From Gordonia mangrovi (GTDB lineage Bacteria; Actinomycetota; Actinomycetes; Mycobacteriales; Mycobacteriaceae): a DNA stretch of 64,000 nt. Shown here in pieces: positions 1 through 8,228 of the stretch (position 1 is its first letter; every line of letters starts with the position of its first letter). The stretch is taken from positions 1,798,001-1,862,000 of the forward strand of contig NZ_CP102850.1 of assembly GCF_024734075.1 (NCBI RefSeq). The letters run 5' to 3'. Both the position numbers and the translations under genes were made by a program. The notes beneath the pieces were generated by a model, which had not been told where the DNA came from, did no database searches, and was given only the letters and a program-made list of their open reading frames with translations.

Positions 1-602
1 TCGTCGACGACCAGGGCAACCCGGTCTCGCACGGCGAACAGGGCTACCTGGTGCTCGATCAGCCGTGGCCGTCGATGCTGCGCGGCATCTGGGGCGACGA
101 GGAGCGCTACCGCGACACCTACTGGTCACGGTTCGCCGAACAGGGCTGGTACTTCGCCGGTGACGGCGCCCGCTACGACGACGACGGCGCCCTCTGGGTG
201 CTCGGCCGTGTCGATGACGTCATGAACATCTCCGGGCACCGCATCTCCACCGCCGAGGTCGAGTCCGCACTGGTCGGACATGCCGGGGTCGCCGAGGCCG
301 CGGTCATCGGCGCGGCCGACGAGACCACCGGCCAGGGCATCGTCGCCTTCGTGATCCTGCGTGAAGGGGTTGTCGACACCGGCGACGGCCTCATCGCCGA
401 GCTGCGCGAACAGGTGTCGATCGAGATCTCGCCGATCGCCAAACCCCGTGAGATCAACGTCGTACCCGAGCTGCCCAAGACACGCTCCGGCAAGATCATG
501 CGACGCCTGCTCAAAGACGTCGCCGAAGGCCGAGACCTCGGCGACACCTCCACCCTGGTCGACCCGTCCGTCTTCGAGGCGATCCGCCAAAAGCGCGCAT
601 AA
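1..602 (+). CDS. acsA: acetyl-CoA synthetase, C-terminal part (5' end outside window)
   Basis: The window opens inside this gene; the open frame starts at base 3 and ends with TAA at 600-602 (199 codons visible). Acetyl-CoA synthetase activates acetate with ATP and CoA through an acetyl-adenylate. The visible part is the mobile C-terminal domain. It contains the hinge motif GRVDDVMNISGHRIST and, near the end, PKTRSGKIMRR, whose SGK lysine (codon 492-494) is the adenylation lysine that is acetylated in regulated members. The next genes match M. tuberculosis Rv3669 and Rv3670, which fits acs (Rv3667). The family is certain; acetate as substrate rests on family resemblance and synteny. Confidence 0.93.
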   Translation, partial: VDDQGNPVSHGEQGYLVLDQPWPSMLRGIWGDEERYRDTYWSRFAEQGWYFAGDGARYDDDGALWVLGRVDDVMNISGHRISTAEVESALVGHAGVAEAAVIGAADETTGQGIVAFVILREGVVDTGDGLIAELREQVSIEISPIAKPREINVVPELPKTRSGKIMRRLLKDVAEGRDLGDTSTLVDPSVFEAIRQKRA

Positions 603-640
603 CCCCGGCGACCCCAGGCACCCACCCGCCTGACGGCGGT

Positions 641-740
641 CGAGTGGGCGCTGTTTTCCGTTGCGTGGGCACTCGCCCCCTCGAGCTGCACACATCCGAC
701 GAAACTCAGCGCCCACTCGATGGAAAACAGCGCCCAATCG
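641..740. repeat. imperfect inverted repeat, possible dispersed intergenic element
   Basis: In the 218-bp gap after acsA, bases 641-659 pair with 722-740 at 18 of 19 positions. A third partial copy of the core GAGTGGGCGCTG lies on the minus strand at 707-719. The arms share GTCGAGTGGGCGC and TTTTCCGT with 52826-52862, which lies inside an unrelated coding sequence. The long loop and lack of a T-run argue against a simple terminator. I read it as a dispersed repeat family. Confidence 0.6.
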
Positions 741-820
741 ACACGAGACGTCTCCCCGCCGACGGCCAAGCCGACTTTGGCATGGCAACATAAGCTCGAC
801 ACCGAGGTACGGAGGATTCT

Positions 821-1363
821 GTGAGCCGCAACGAGCCCGGCCAAACCGCTCAGGACGCCGGATCGGCGCCGTCGATCCCGCTGTCAGATCCCACGCAGGG
901 CCGCAACGGTGAACCGAGCATCGGGAACCTGGTCAAAGACGCGTCGGCGAACGTGTCGACACTGTTCCGGTCCGAGGTCGCGCTGGCCAAGGCCGAACTC
1001 GTCGGCGAGGCCAAGAAGGCCGGCGCGGGTACGGGCCTGCTGGTCGTCGCCGGTGTGATGGCCCTCTACTCGAGCTTCTTCTTTTTCTTCTTCCTCGCCG
1101 AACTCCTCGACAACTGGATGCCGCGGTGGCTGGCGTTCCTGATCGTCTTCCTGATCCTGGTGCTCATCACCGTCGTGATGGCGTTCGTCGGGTACCTGTT
1201 CTTCCGACGGGTCCGGGGCCCGAAGAAGACGATCGCGAGCGTCAAGGAAGTGCCCACGGTGTTGCCGGGCAGCCACGCCGGTGGGTCGTCGGAGTCGACG
1301 AAGCGCGCCACCGATCGTGAGCACCCGGCGATCCCGCGCGCGCACGATCCCGCCAAGGGATGA
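821..1363 (+). CDS. putative Actinobacterial holin-X family membrane protein (Rv3669-like)
   Basis: A 180-residue protein with a soluble N-terminus and two membrane helices at about residues 71-93 (including a run of six phenylalanines) and 103-128, followed by a basic, charged tail. The GTG start at 821 is chosen because GGAGG lies at 811-815. The helical hairpin after an amphipathic stretch (residues 33-66) fits the actinobacterial phage-holin-like family. Position between acs and an ephE-like gene matches Rv3669. The stop at 1361-1363 abuts the GTG of the next gene, so the two are probably co-transcribed. The function is unknown, and the holin name does not imply lysis. Confidence 0.75.
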   Translation: MSRNEPGQTAQDAGSAPSIPLSDPTQGRNGEPSIGNLVKDASANVSTLFRSEVALAKAELVGEAKKAGAGTGLLVVAGVMALYSSFFFFFFLAELLDNWMPRWLAFLIVFLILVLITVVMAFVGYLFFRRVRGPKKTIASVKEVPTVLPGSHAGGSSESTKRATDREHPAIPRAHDPAKG

Positions 1364-2311
1364 GTGGTGGCCGGACCGCCTGACCCGTCGAGCGTCCGCA
1401 TCTCCGGCGACTGGCATCACTTCGACGTCCGCGCCAACGGACTGCGCTTCCACGCCGTCGAGGCGTCGGAGCCGGGCACGGCCAACCGGCCGCTGGTGCT
1501 GCTGCTGCACGGCTTCGGCGAGTTCTGGTGGAGCTGGCGCCACCAGATCACCGCGCTGGCCGAAGCCGGTTTCCGGGCCGTCGCCGTCGATCTACGCGGC
1601 TACGGCGACTCCGACAAACCACCCCGCGGCTACGACGGCTGGACGCTGGCCGGTGACACGAACGGTCTGGTCCGGGCGCTCGGCCACGCCGACGCCACCC
1701 TGGTGGGCCACGCCGACGGCGGGCTGGTGTGCTGGGCGACCGCGACGCTGCATCCTCGCGTGGTCAACCGCGTCGCCGTCATCGCCTCTCCGCACCCTCG
1801 TGCGCTGCGCCGCGCCATGCTCGCCGACCGCCGTCAACGCGGCGCGTTCCTACCCGGCTTCCTGCACAACCAGCTACCCAAGCTGGGTGAGCGTCGGCTC
1901 GCGGCGCACGACGGCGGCTACCTCACGCAGTACTTCGCCGAGCGGGCCTCGCCCAGCTGGCAGGCCACCGACGATTACGCGGTCACCGTGGACCGCAACC
2001 GCTCGGCGGTGCAGATCCCCTACGTCGCGCACTCCAGCCTGGAGTACCGGCGCTGGGCGTTCCGGTCTCAGTTCCGCCCCGACGGATCGCGGTTCATGGA
2101 CCTGATGAATCAGCGGCTGCATCTGCCGGTACTCGCGATGCGCGGCGCCGACGACCCGTACATCCTCGATCAGGTGATGTCCGCGAGCCACCGTTATGCG
2201 ACGCACATGGAGTACCGACAGATCGCCGACAGCGGGCACTTCGCCCACCAGGAGCGGCCCGACGTGGTGACCGAGCGGCTGCTCGGATTGCTGCGCAAGG
2301 ACGTGGACTGA
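1364..2311 (+). CDS. alpha/beta-hydrolase, EphE (epoxide hydrolase)-like
   Basis: A 315-residue alpha/beta-hydrolase starting with GTG directly after the previous stop. Visible motifs are the oxyanion segment HGFGEFWWSW (49-58), the strand VDLRGYGDSDKP and the C-terminal histidine in DSGHFAHQ (H292). Epoxide hydrolases carry the nucleophilic Asp in G-H-D-W-G-G. Here the elbow reads G-H-A-D-G-G (115-120), putting Ala117 at the nucleophile position with the Asp one residue later. The protein may therefore not be a canonical epoxide hydrolase. Position and length match Rv3670 (ephE). It faces the marP operon across a 10-bp gap. Confidence 0.8.
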   Translation: MVAGPPDPSSVRISGDWHHFDVRANGLRFHAVEASEPGTANRPLVLLLHGFGEFWWSWRHQITALAEAGFRAVAVDLRGYGDSDKPPRGYDGWTLAGDTNGLVRALGHADATLVGHADGGLVCWATATLHPRVVNRVAVIASPHPRALRRAMLADRRQRGAFLPGFLHNQLPKLGERRLAAHDGGYLTQYFAERASPSWQATDDYAVTVDRNRSAVQIPYVAHSSLEYRRWAFRSQFRPDGSRFMDLMNQRLHLPVLAMRGADDPYILDQVMSASHRYATHMEYRQIADSGHFAHQERPDVVTERLLGLLRKDVD

Positions 2312-2321
2312 GCCGGCGACC

Positions 2322-3521
2322 TCAGGCATGCACGCAGGTCTGCGTGCTGACCCGCGCCGACCGCGCCTCGGAGTCGGTCAGGTTCTGCCGCACCTGCTCG
2401 GCGGTCAGGACGAACCCGGTCTGATCGTTGGTGTCCTCGGCCGCACCGAAGACCACGCCGACGACCTCGCCCGCCGAGTTGATCATCGGGCCGCCCGAGT
2501 TGCCCTGCCGGATCACGCCCCGCACCGTGTACACCTGCCGCAGGATCTGACCGGTGCGGTAGATGTCGGGGCCGGAGAGGTTGATGGTGTCGCGCACCCG
2601 CACCGCGCTGACCGCGAACGGGCCGGCCTCGGGGTAGCCGAGCACGATCGCGTCGTCGCCGGTCTGGGCCTCGCCATCGGCGAAGGTCAGCGCCGGGGCG
2701 GTCAGCCCGGGGACGTCGAGCACGGCGATGTCGTTTTCGCTGTCGAAGAGCACCACCCGGGCGGGCAACTGCTCACCTGCGGGTGATGACACCGTGAGCC
2801 GACGCGTGCCTGCGACGACGTGCGCATTGGTCATCACCCGTTCGGGTGACACCACGAAGCCGCTGCCTTCGAGGGCCTGACGGCAGCTCGGTGCCGTGCC
2901 CTCGATCTTCATCACGCTCGGTCGGGTCTGCGCGACGATCGGCAGCTGCAGCACCGTCGGATCGGGTGGGCCGACCTCGGCCACCGGGGTCCGCCCGAAC
3001 GGCCCGATGACCTGCGGCAACCCGGAGTTGTCGAGGAGCGCGCTGAAGTCCTTCGGCAGATCGCGCAGCCACTGCGGTGCCAGCACGTCCACCCCGGTGA
3101 GCACCTTGGACCCACGCACCGCCGTCGACACCTGTGGCTCGGCCGAGCTGCTCAGCGGGATGGCCAACAGCCACGCCGCGATGAGCACCGCCACGACCTG
3201 CAGCATCGACCCGATCACGCTGTCGATGCGGCGCACACCACGTGATCGGATGCCGCTGCGCGCGGCCCGGCCGAGGATCATCCCGGACACCTCGCCGATG
3301 ATGATCAACCCGACCAGCAACACCACGCCGACCAGCAGCCGGGTGGTGCGATCGGAGAAATTCGAGATGACGTGCGGGGCGAGCAGAATGCCGGCGATCG
3401 CCCCGAGCACCACACCGAGGAACGCCAGCGCCGAGGCGACCGCTCCCTGCCGGAAACCGCTGGCGGCGGCGAGCAGCGCGATCACCACGACGATGAGGTC
3501 GACCCATCCCGATCCGGTCAT
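2322..3521 (-). CDS. marP: membrane-anchored serine protease MarP
   Basis: A 399-residue protein with four membrane helices in a CvpA/colicin-V-production-like domain (about residues 6-125), a linker, and a chymotrypsin-like protease domain on the outside of the membrane. The triad is visible as H234 (TNAHVV), D264 (ENDIAVLD) and S342 (GNSGGP). C213 and C396 sit where the M. tuberculosis enzyme (Rv3671c) has its activating disulfide. MarP is needed there for acid and oxidative stress resistance and cell-wall hydrolase processing. It is last in the operon nth-TlpA-NUDIX-marP, and its ATG overlaps the preceding stop by 4 nt. Confidence 0.95.
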   Translation of the reverse strand: MTGSGWVDLIVVVIALLAAASGFRQGAVASALAFLGVVLGAIAGILLAPHVISNFSDRTTRLLVGVVLLVGLIIIGEVSGMILGRAARSGIRSRGVRRIDSVIGSMLQVVAVLIAAWLLAIPLSSSAEPQVSTAVRGSKVLTGVDVLAPQWLRDLPKDFSALLDNSGLPQVIGPFGRTPVAEVGPPDPTVLQLPIVAQTRPSVMKIEGTAPSCRQALEGSGFVVSPERVMTNAHVVAGTRRLTVSSPAGEQLPARVVLFDSENDIAVLDVPGLTAPALTFADGEAQTGDDAIVLGYPEAGPFAVSAVRVRDTINLSGPDIYRTGQILRQVYTVRGVIRQGNSGGPMINSAGEVVGVVFGAAEDTNDQTGFVLTAEQVRQNLTDSEARSARVSTQTCVHA

Positions 3522-4348
3522 CGGGCACCGCCCTGTGATGCACGGCGCAGGTGCGCGGGCAGTACCGCACCCGGGCCGATCGTCTGCGGGCTACCCGCGG
3601 CCTCGATCGCCTGATCCAGCGGCCGGACATCCGAGGAGTCCCAGGGCACGTCCCACCCGGCGACCTCGCTGATCGCGGCGATGAGCCCGCCGGTGAATCC
3701 CCACACCAGCAGGCCGTCGACCATGAAGGCCGGACCCTTGTAGGCGCGGGCGCCCATCACCGTGCGCTGCACCTGAAACCGACTCTCCGGCGCGAGCAAC
3801 GCACGCAGGTTGACCCGCGCCACCCGCGCGGTCTCGCCGGTGTCGACGACCCGGACCTCACCGGGGTCACGCCAATGCGCCAACACCGGGGTCACGTCGA
3901 AACTGGACACCGGAACCGGGAACGACGGCAGATTCGCGAGCACGTCCACGCCCTCGGACACCAGCCCGGTCTCCTCGGCCGCCTCGCGCATGGCAGTGCC
4001 CACCGGGAACTCGTCGCCGGGATCGAGGCCGCCGCCGGGAAAGGCCACCTGACCGCTGTGTTGACGCAGGGTGGGTGCCCGTTCGGTGAGTAGTATCTCG
4101 GCGTCGGGCGGGAGGCCGCCGGGATGATCGAACGCCTCGTCCCACGACCCGCCGATGAGGACCAGCACCGCCGCCGCGCGCTTGTCGCGGCCGAGCATCG
4201 ACGCCCACCTGGTCCGGTCACCGCCCCGATTGAGCACCGAGTCGGTGACGGCGGCCACGTTGTCGGTGAGGCGCCGCATCCACGGCGGGATCTGCTCGGT
4301 CGGGACCAGGGGGCCTGCGTGGACCCCGGGATCGTGTTCGGCGGTCAT
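3518..4348 (-). CDS. NUDIX hydrolase, CoA pyrophosphatase family
   Basis: A 276-residue NUDIX enzyme (Rv3672c position). The complete Nudix box GX5EX7REUXEEXGU spans residues 107-129 (REAAEETG core). It is preceded by the CoA-pyrophosphatase (UPF0035) signature around LRQHSGQVAFPGG (94-106). The family hydrolyses CoA and its derivatives to 3',5'-ADP and phosphopantetheine, which would clear oxidised CoA. Start and stop overlap both neighbours by 4 nt (ATGA), so translational coupling is likely. The roughly 80 residues before the box are longer than in minimal NUDIX proteins. Substrate assignment is by family signature only. Confidence 0.9.
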   Translation of the reverse strand: MTAEHDPGVHAGPLVPTEQIPPWMRRLTDNVAAVTDSVLNRGGDRTRWASMLGRDKRAAAVLVLIGGSWDEAFDHPGGLPPDAEILLTERAPTLRQHSGQVAFPGGGLDPGDEFPVGTAMREAAEETGLVSEGVDVLANLPSFPVPVSSFDVTPVLAHWRDPGEVRVVDTGETARVARVNLRALLAPESRFQVQRTVMGARAYKGPAFMVDGLLVWGFTGGLIAAISEVAGWDVPWDSSDVRPLDQAIEAAGSPQTIGPGAVLPAHLRRASQGGAR

Positions 4349-5094
4349 GTCCTCACCCCCAGGTATTGCTGTACGACGGCGGCGAGTTCGTCGGGGGTGT
4401 CGAACACCTGCGGCAACACCTGGGCGACCGTGCCGTCGGCGCGCACCAGGATCGTCGACGGGAAGACCCGGGGCGCGCCGAGGGCCGCGGCGATCGTCGC
4501 GTCGGTGTCGAGCACCACCGGTAGCTGTACGTCGTTCTCCATGAGGAACTGCAGCGCCAGGTACGGATTCTGGGCGCCCTCGGCCGCATGGACGGCAAGC
4601 ACGGTCACCTCGTCGCCCGCCTGACGGGCGTAGCTCTCGACCACCGGGAGTTCACGCCGGCACGGCAGGCACCAGACGGCCCACATGTTCACCACCAGCG
4701 GCCGGCCCGCAGTGCCGGCGCCGACGTCGTAGCCCGTGCCGTCGGCCAGGCACGGCCCCGTGACGCCGGCCAGGACGGATTGCGGCCCTTCGGGCAGTCC
4801 GGTCTGTGGGCAGGGCGGTAGGGCCGCGTCGCTGCGCGCCTGCACCAGCTGCGCGTCGTCGACCTGGGCGTCGGTCGCCCTGAGCCCGGACGCGGTCGGC
4901 GCCGTCGGCGTGCCGGGGCCGGCGCTGTCGTCGCCGCGCGGCCAGATCGCCACCACCAACGCCAGGATGACGACGGTGAACACGATGGTCCACCGTGCCG
5001 AGGCCGGAAAACGGCTGGGCCGTCGGGTCGGTGGGGTGGCGGCGGCGTCGTCCTCGTCGGGGCCCGACGCCGCGCTGGTCGGGGTCTGGTTCAC
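4345..5094 (-). CDS. membrane-anchored TlpA/ResA-like thioredoxin
   Basis: A 249-residue protein with a disordered N-terminus, one signal-anchor helix at about 35-51 and an extracytoplasmic thioredoxin-fold domain. The redox motif is CLPC (142-145) in [16 protein letters not shown], typical of TlpA/ResA-type thiol-disulfide oxidoreductases. Two further cysteines (C95, C115) lie between anchor and thioredoxin fold. A longer open frame reaches 5226, but the GTG at 5094 forms a GTGA overlap with the nth stop, matching the other operon junctions, so I chose it. Matches Rv3673c. Probable role: redox handling of exported proteins. Confidence 0.9.
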   Translation of the reverse strand: MNQTPTSAASGPDEDDAAATPPTRRPSRFPASARWTIVFTVVILALVVAIWPRGDDSAGPGTPTAPTASGLRATDAQVDDAQLVQARSDAALPPCPQTGLPEGPQSVLAGVTGPCLADGTGYDVGAGTAGRPLVVNMWAVWCLPCRRELPVVESYARQAGDEVTVLAVHAAEGAQNPYLALQFLMENDVQLPVVLDTDATIAAALGAPRVFPSTILVRADGTVAQVLPQVFDTPDELAAVVQQYLGVRT

Positions 5095-5903
5095 TGTGTC
5101 GCCAGCCCCGCCAGATCCAGTAGATGCTCGGTCTCGGGCCCCTTGACCAGCTTGGCGGCCTCGGCTTTCGCCATCGGGCCGGTGCCGGCGGCCGGGCAGT
5201 CCTTGGCCAGGATGCAGACGCCACACGCCGGTTTACGCGCATGGCAGACGCGGCGGCCGTGGAAGATCACCCGGTGTGAGAAATCAGTCCACTCCTTGCG
5301 CTCGATCAGCTCACCGACGGCGCGTTCGATCTTGACCGGATCGGTCTCCTCGGTCCACCCCCACCGCTGCACCAACCGCGCGAAATGGGTGTCGACGGTG
5401 ATCCCGGGGACACCGAAGGCGTTGCCCAGGACGACGTTGGCGGTCTTGCGGCCGAAACCGGGCAGTGTGACCAGCTCTTTGAGGGTGCCGGGTACCTCAC
5501 CGTCGAACCGTTCCACCAGGGCCTGACCGAGCCCGATGATCGAGTTGGCCTTGTTCCGGTAGAAGCCGGTGGACCGGATCATCTCCTCGAGTTCCGTACG
5601 GTCGGCCTCCGCATACGACCGGGCGGTCGGATAGCGGGCGAACAACGCCGGTGTCACCTGATTCACCCGCACGTCGGTGCATTGCGCCGACAGGATCGTC
5701 GCGACCGACAGCTCGAGCGGAGTGGTGAAATCGAGTTCGCAGTACACATGCGGGAACGCGACCTTCAGGGTGCGGTTCATCCGGCGCGCCCGCCGAACCA
5801 GCCCCAGCCGGGTCTCGGTCTTCGACCGGCGTCCGGCGCCGCCACGGGCGCGCGTCGGTCTCGCCGACTCCTCGACGGAGTCGGTGGTCTTACGTGCGGT
5901 CAC
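5091..5903 (-). CDS. nth: endonuclease III (base-excision repair)
   Basis: A 270-residue HhH-GPD DNA glycosylase/AP lyase that removes oxidised pyrimidines. The helix-hairpin-helix [10 protein letters not shown] carries the catalytic lysine K153, and VDTH carries the catalytic aspartate D171. The iron-sulfur loop has C-x6-C-x2-C-x5-C at C220, C227, C230 and C236. The N-terminus is about 30 basic residues longer than the E. coli enzyme. It is first in the four-gene operon ending in marP. The GTG at 5903 has no clear Shine-Dalgarno; a TAACCT hexamer (minus strand, 5916-5911) ends 8 nt before it, suggesting leaderless mRNA. Confidence 0.95.
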   Translation of the reverse strand: MTARKTTDSVEESARPTRARGGAGRRSKTETRLGLVRRARRMNRTLKVAFPHVYCELDFTTPLELSVATILSAQCTDVRVNQVTPALFARYPTARSYAEADRTELEEMIRSTGFYRNKANSIIGLGQALVERFDGEVPGTLKELVTLPGFGRKTANVVLGNAFGVPGITVDTHFARLVQRWGWTEETDPVKIERAVGELIERKEWTDFSHRVIFHGRRVCHARKPACGVCILAKDCPAAGTGPMAKAEAAKLVKGPETEHLLDLAGLATQ

Positions 5904-6062
5904 GCATTTCAGGTTAGCGACGTCGCGGCCAACGGGGTCGAAGAGCCGACGCCGGCGGTCGGTGAATTGCCGGTCCTGGCCATGCTTCGCGTTGGTAACA
6001 AGTCAGTGAAGCCGGTCGTTCTGGTTGGCGGGAGCCTCATCGAATTGTGTTTACTGGTCCCC

Positions 6063-6332
6063 ATGCAAGGACTCGCCGCGCTGCTTTTCCCGGCTGTGCT
6101 GATGCTCTTCGCGCTCGCGATGGAGAAGGTGCAGACCAGGATCGACCGTCTCGCGGTCACTCAGGATCACGTCGAGGAGTTCTTGGAATCGGCCGGCGCC
6201 GCGCAGGTCGACACCCTGGCCAAAGAGGGTTTCCCCGCCGCACTCGATGAGTTTCGCAGCCGCCGTATGCCCGATACCGCGGGCGCCGGGCGCGATGCTG
6301 CGTTGTCGGCCTCGCCGCAGCGGGCAAGCTGA
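6063..6332 (+). CDS. small conserved membrane protein (Rv3675-like)
   Basis: An 89-residue protein with one N-terminal hydrophobic helix (about residues 2-20, then EKVQTRIDRL) and a hydrophilic tail. Its position between nth and crp matches Rv3675. The helix followed by a charged segment suggests a single-pass protein with a cytoplasmic tail. No known domain is evident. The start is uncertain: ATG at 6063 has no good Shine-Dalgarno, while an in-frame TTG at 6045 lies 10 nt after GGGAG. The function is unknown. Confidence 0.6.
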   Translation: MQGLAALLFPAVLMLFALAMEKVQTRIDRLAVTQDHVEEFLESAGAAQVDTLAKEGFPAALDEFRSRRMPDTAGAGRDAALSASPQRAS

Positions 6333-6508
6333 GGCCGACGTCCGACACAGATCCCGACTCGCCGCTATGTACCGGCCAGTGACCCATTCAACACATATGC
6401 TTGGGGCGAGAGTAGCGTTGCACGAGGCAACACGGCGACCGACGGCATAATTCATCACCGGCGTGGGGTTGCCATGCGAGTGTGGTTAGGACGAGAAAGG
6501 TTCCTTAG

Positions 6509-7183
6509 GTGGAGGACGTACTGGCGCGGGCGGGCATATTCCAGGGTGTCGAGCCCTCCGCCGTCGCAGCGCTGACCAAGCAGCTTCAACCGGTCGATTT
6601 CCCTCGCGGTCACGTGATCTTTCACGAGGGAGAACCCGGTGATCGGCTGTACATCATCCTGTCCGGCAAGGTGAAGGTCGGCCGTCGTTCGCCCGATGGT
6701 CGAGAGAACCTGCTGACGATCATGGGACCCTCGGACATGTTCGGCGAACTGTCCATCTTCGATCCCGGCCCACGCACGTCGTCGGCCACCACGGTGACCG
6801 AGGTGCGTGCGGTGTCGATGGACCGCGACGCACTGCGTGCCTGGATCAAGGATCGCCCCGAGATCGCCGAGCAGCTGCTCCGCGTGCTCGCCCGTCGTCT
6901 GCGCCGCACCAACAACAACCTCGCCGACCTCATCTTCACCGACGTCCCCGGCCGTGTCGCCAAGCAGCTGCTGCAGCTCGCCCAGCGGTTCGGCACACAG
7001 GAGGGCGGCGCGCTGCGCGTCACCCACGACCTCACGCAGGAAGAGATCGCCCAGCTCGTCGGCGCATCCCGGGAGACGGTCAACAAGGCGCTCGCCGACT
7101 TCGCGCAGCGCGGCTGGCTACGACTGGAGGGCAAGAGCGTCCTCATCGCCGACTCCGAGCGCCTGGCACGGCGCGCACGCTGA
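6509..7183 (+). CDS. crp: cAMP receptor protein (CRP/FNR regulator)
   Basis: A 224-residue transcription factor closely resembling M. tuberculosis Rv3676. The N-terminal cyclic-nucleotide-binding barrel ends in the phosphate-binding cassette [16 protein letters not shown] (78-93), with the cAMP-contacting Arg and Ser/Thr. A dimerisation helix follows (about 108-140), then the winged helix, with recognition helix around [14 protein letters not shown] (186-199). GTG at 6509 is preceded by GAGAAAGG at 6493-6500. The intergenic DNA upstream (6333-6508) must hold its promoter; I found no convincing TGTGA-N6-TCACA site in it. The 3' end runs into a large palindrome shared with the facing gene. Confidence 0.96.
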   Translation: MEDVLARAGIFQGVEPSAVAALTKQLQPVDFPRGHVIFHEGEPGDRLYIILSGKVKVGRRSPDGRENLLTIMGPSDMFGELSIFDPGPRTSSATTVTEVRAVSMDRDALRAWIKDRPEIAEQLLRVLARRLRRTNNNLADLIFTDVPGRVAKQLLQLAQRFGTQEGGALRVTHDLTQEEIAQLVGASRETVNKALADFAQRGWLRLEGKSVLIADSERLARRAR

Positions 7184-7196
7184 CCCACTGACCTGG

Positions 7197-7270
7197 CGTT
7201 TCGTCCCCCGGGTATCGTTTCCTGCCCCTGCGGCCGCCGGGGCAGGAAGCAATACCCGGGGGACGAAACG
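7197..7270. terminator. 32-bp-arm palindrome between convergent crp and hydrolase genes
   Basis: Bases 7197-7228 pair with 7239-7270 at 30 of 32 positions around a 10-nt loop. The structure starts 14 nt after the crp stop and ends 2 nt before the stop codon of the opposing gene, so it could end transcription from both sides. Neither side has a clear T-run. A related half-motif (AGGAACAAAACCCGGGGG) occurs after ponA2 at 17445-17462, so this may be a mobile or repetitive palindromic element recruited as terminator. Confidence 0.7.
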
Positions 7271-7272
7271 TG

Positions 7273-8118
7273 TCAGCGGTCCCGCAGGTACTCCAGCTGG
7301 GCTTTGACCGACATCCGGGCGGCCGGCCAGAGTTTCTTGTCGACGTCGGCATAGACCTTTCGGACCACCTTCATCGGCTTCGCCTTGTGCGCCGGCACCC
7401 CGAGGTCGTCGAGCGCGGCCACGATCTGGTCGATGCGTTCCTCGCGGTGCGCCTTGTAGTACCGCGCGACCGGACCCACCTCGGGATGGTCGGGGCCGTG
7501 CGCGGGGAGCAGCACCGCGTCCTCGCCTTCGACGATGATGCGGTTGAGCGAGTTCAGGTAGTCGCGCAGGGTGCCGTCGGTGGGATCGAGGACGGTGGTG
7601 CCGCTGCCGAGGATGGTGTCGCCCGACAGCAAGGCGCGATGCCCGTCGCACTCGACGAGAAAACTGAGCGAGTCCCCGGTGTGGCCCGGGGTGTGCAGCA
7701 CGGTGATCCGCAGACCCGCCACGTCGATGATCTCTCGGTCGACAAGCGGTGCCGCACCGTGGGTGAACTTGGCCGACCGGGCGCGCACCGGGACATCGAC
7801 CCGTTTCCGCAGCGGTTTGATGGCCCCGGTGTGGTCGAAGTGGCGGTGGGTGATCAGTACGAGTGCGATCCCCGGCTGTTCCGCAATCCGCCTGACATGC
7901 CCCTTCTTGTTCGGCGGGCCGGGATCGACGACGACGCACTCGGGGTGGCCCGGAGCACGCAGGATCCAGGTGTTGGTGCCGTCGAGCTCCATCGTGCCCG
8001 GGTTGTTGCACAACAACACCGACGCGAACGGGGTCACCTCACGGACGACGCCGTACGCCGGGTGTGTCGGGGCTGCTTCCGCGTTTCCGTTCTCGTTGTC
8101 GGTCACAACGTCCGACAC
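7273..8118 (-). CDS. metallo-beta-lactamase-fold hydrolase (Rv3677c-like)
   Basis: A 281-residue MBL-fold enzyme with the zinc motif THRHFDHTGA (H91, H93, D95, H96) and the downstream ligand in HTPGHTGDS. The overall pattern (NNPGTMELDGTNTW near the start, a C-terminal helical region with LEYLRDR at the end) resembles the LACTB2 / glyoxalase-II-like branch, whose members include endoribonucleases and thioester hydrolases. The substrate cannot be told from sequence. The listed GTG (8118) lacks a ribosome site. GTG 8106 lies 9 nt after a TAGTGT hexamer and would give a leaderless start, so it is a real alternative. Converges on crp. Confidence 0.85.
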   Translation of the reverse strand: MSDVVTDNENGNAEAAPTHPAYGVVREVTPFASVLLCNNPGTMELDGTNTWILRAPGHPECVVVDPGPPNKKGHVRRIAEQPGIALVLITHRHFDHTGAIKPLRKRVDVPVRARSAKFTHGAAPLVDREIIDVAGLRITVLHTPGHTGDSLSFLVECDGHRALLSGDTILGSGTTVLDPTDGTLRDYLNSLNRIIVEGEDAVLLPAHGPDHPEVGPVARYYKAHREERIDQIVAALDDLGVPAHKAKPMKVVRKVYADVDKKLWPAARMSVKAQLEYLRDR

Positions 8119-8228
8119 TACCCACGGCCGGCCGCCGGCAGTGGCTCAGGTCACGCCGCCCGCTCGTCGACATCGTCCTCCACGTCGTCGATGAACCTCG
8201 GGCGCGAACGCGGTCTGCAGACTCGAGG

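Noticed and set aside
821-1363. Phage holin in a prophage remnant
   Set aside because: The gene sits in a block conserved with M. tuberculosis chromosomes and no other phage gene is near; the holin name reflects only the helical-hairpin family.
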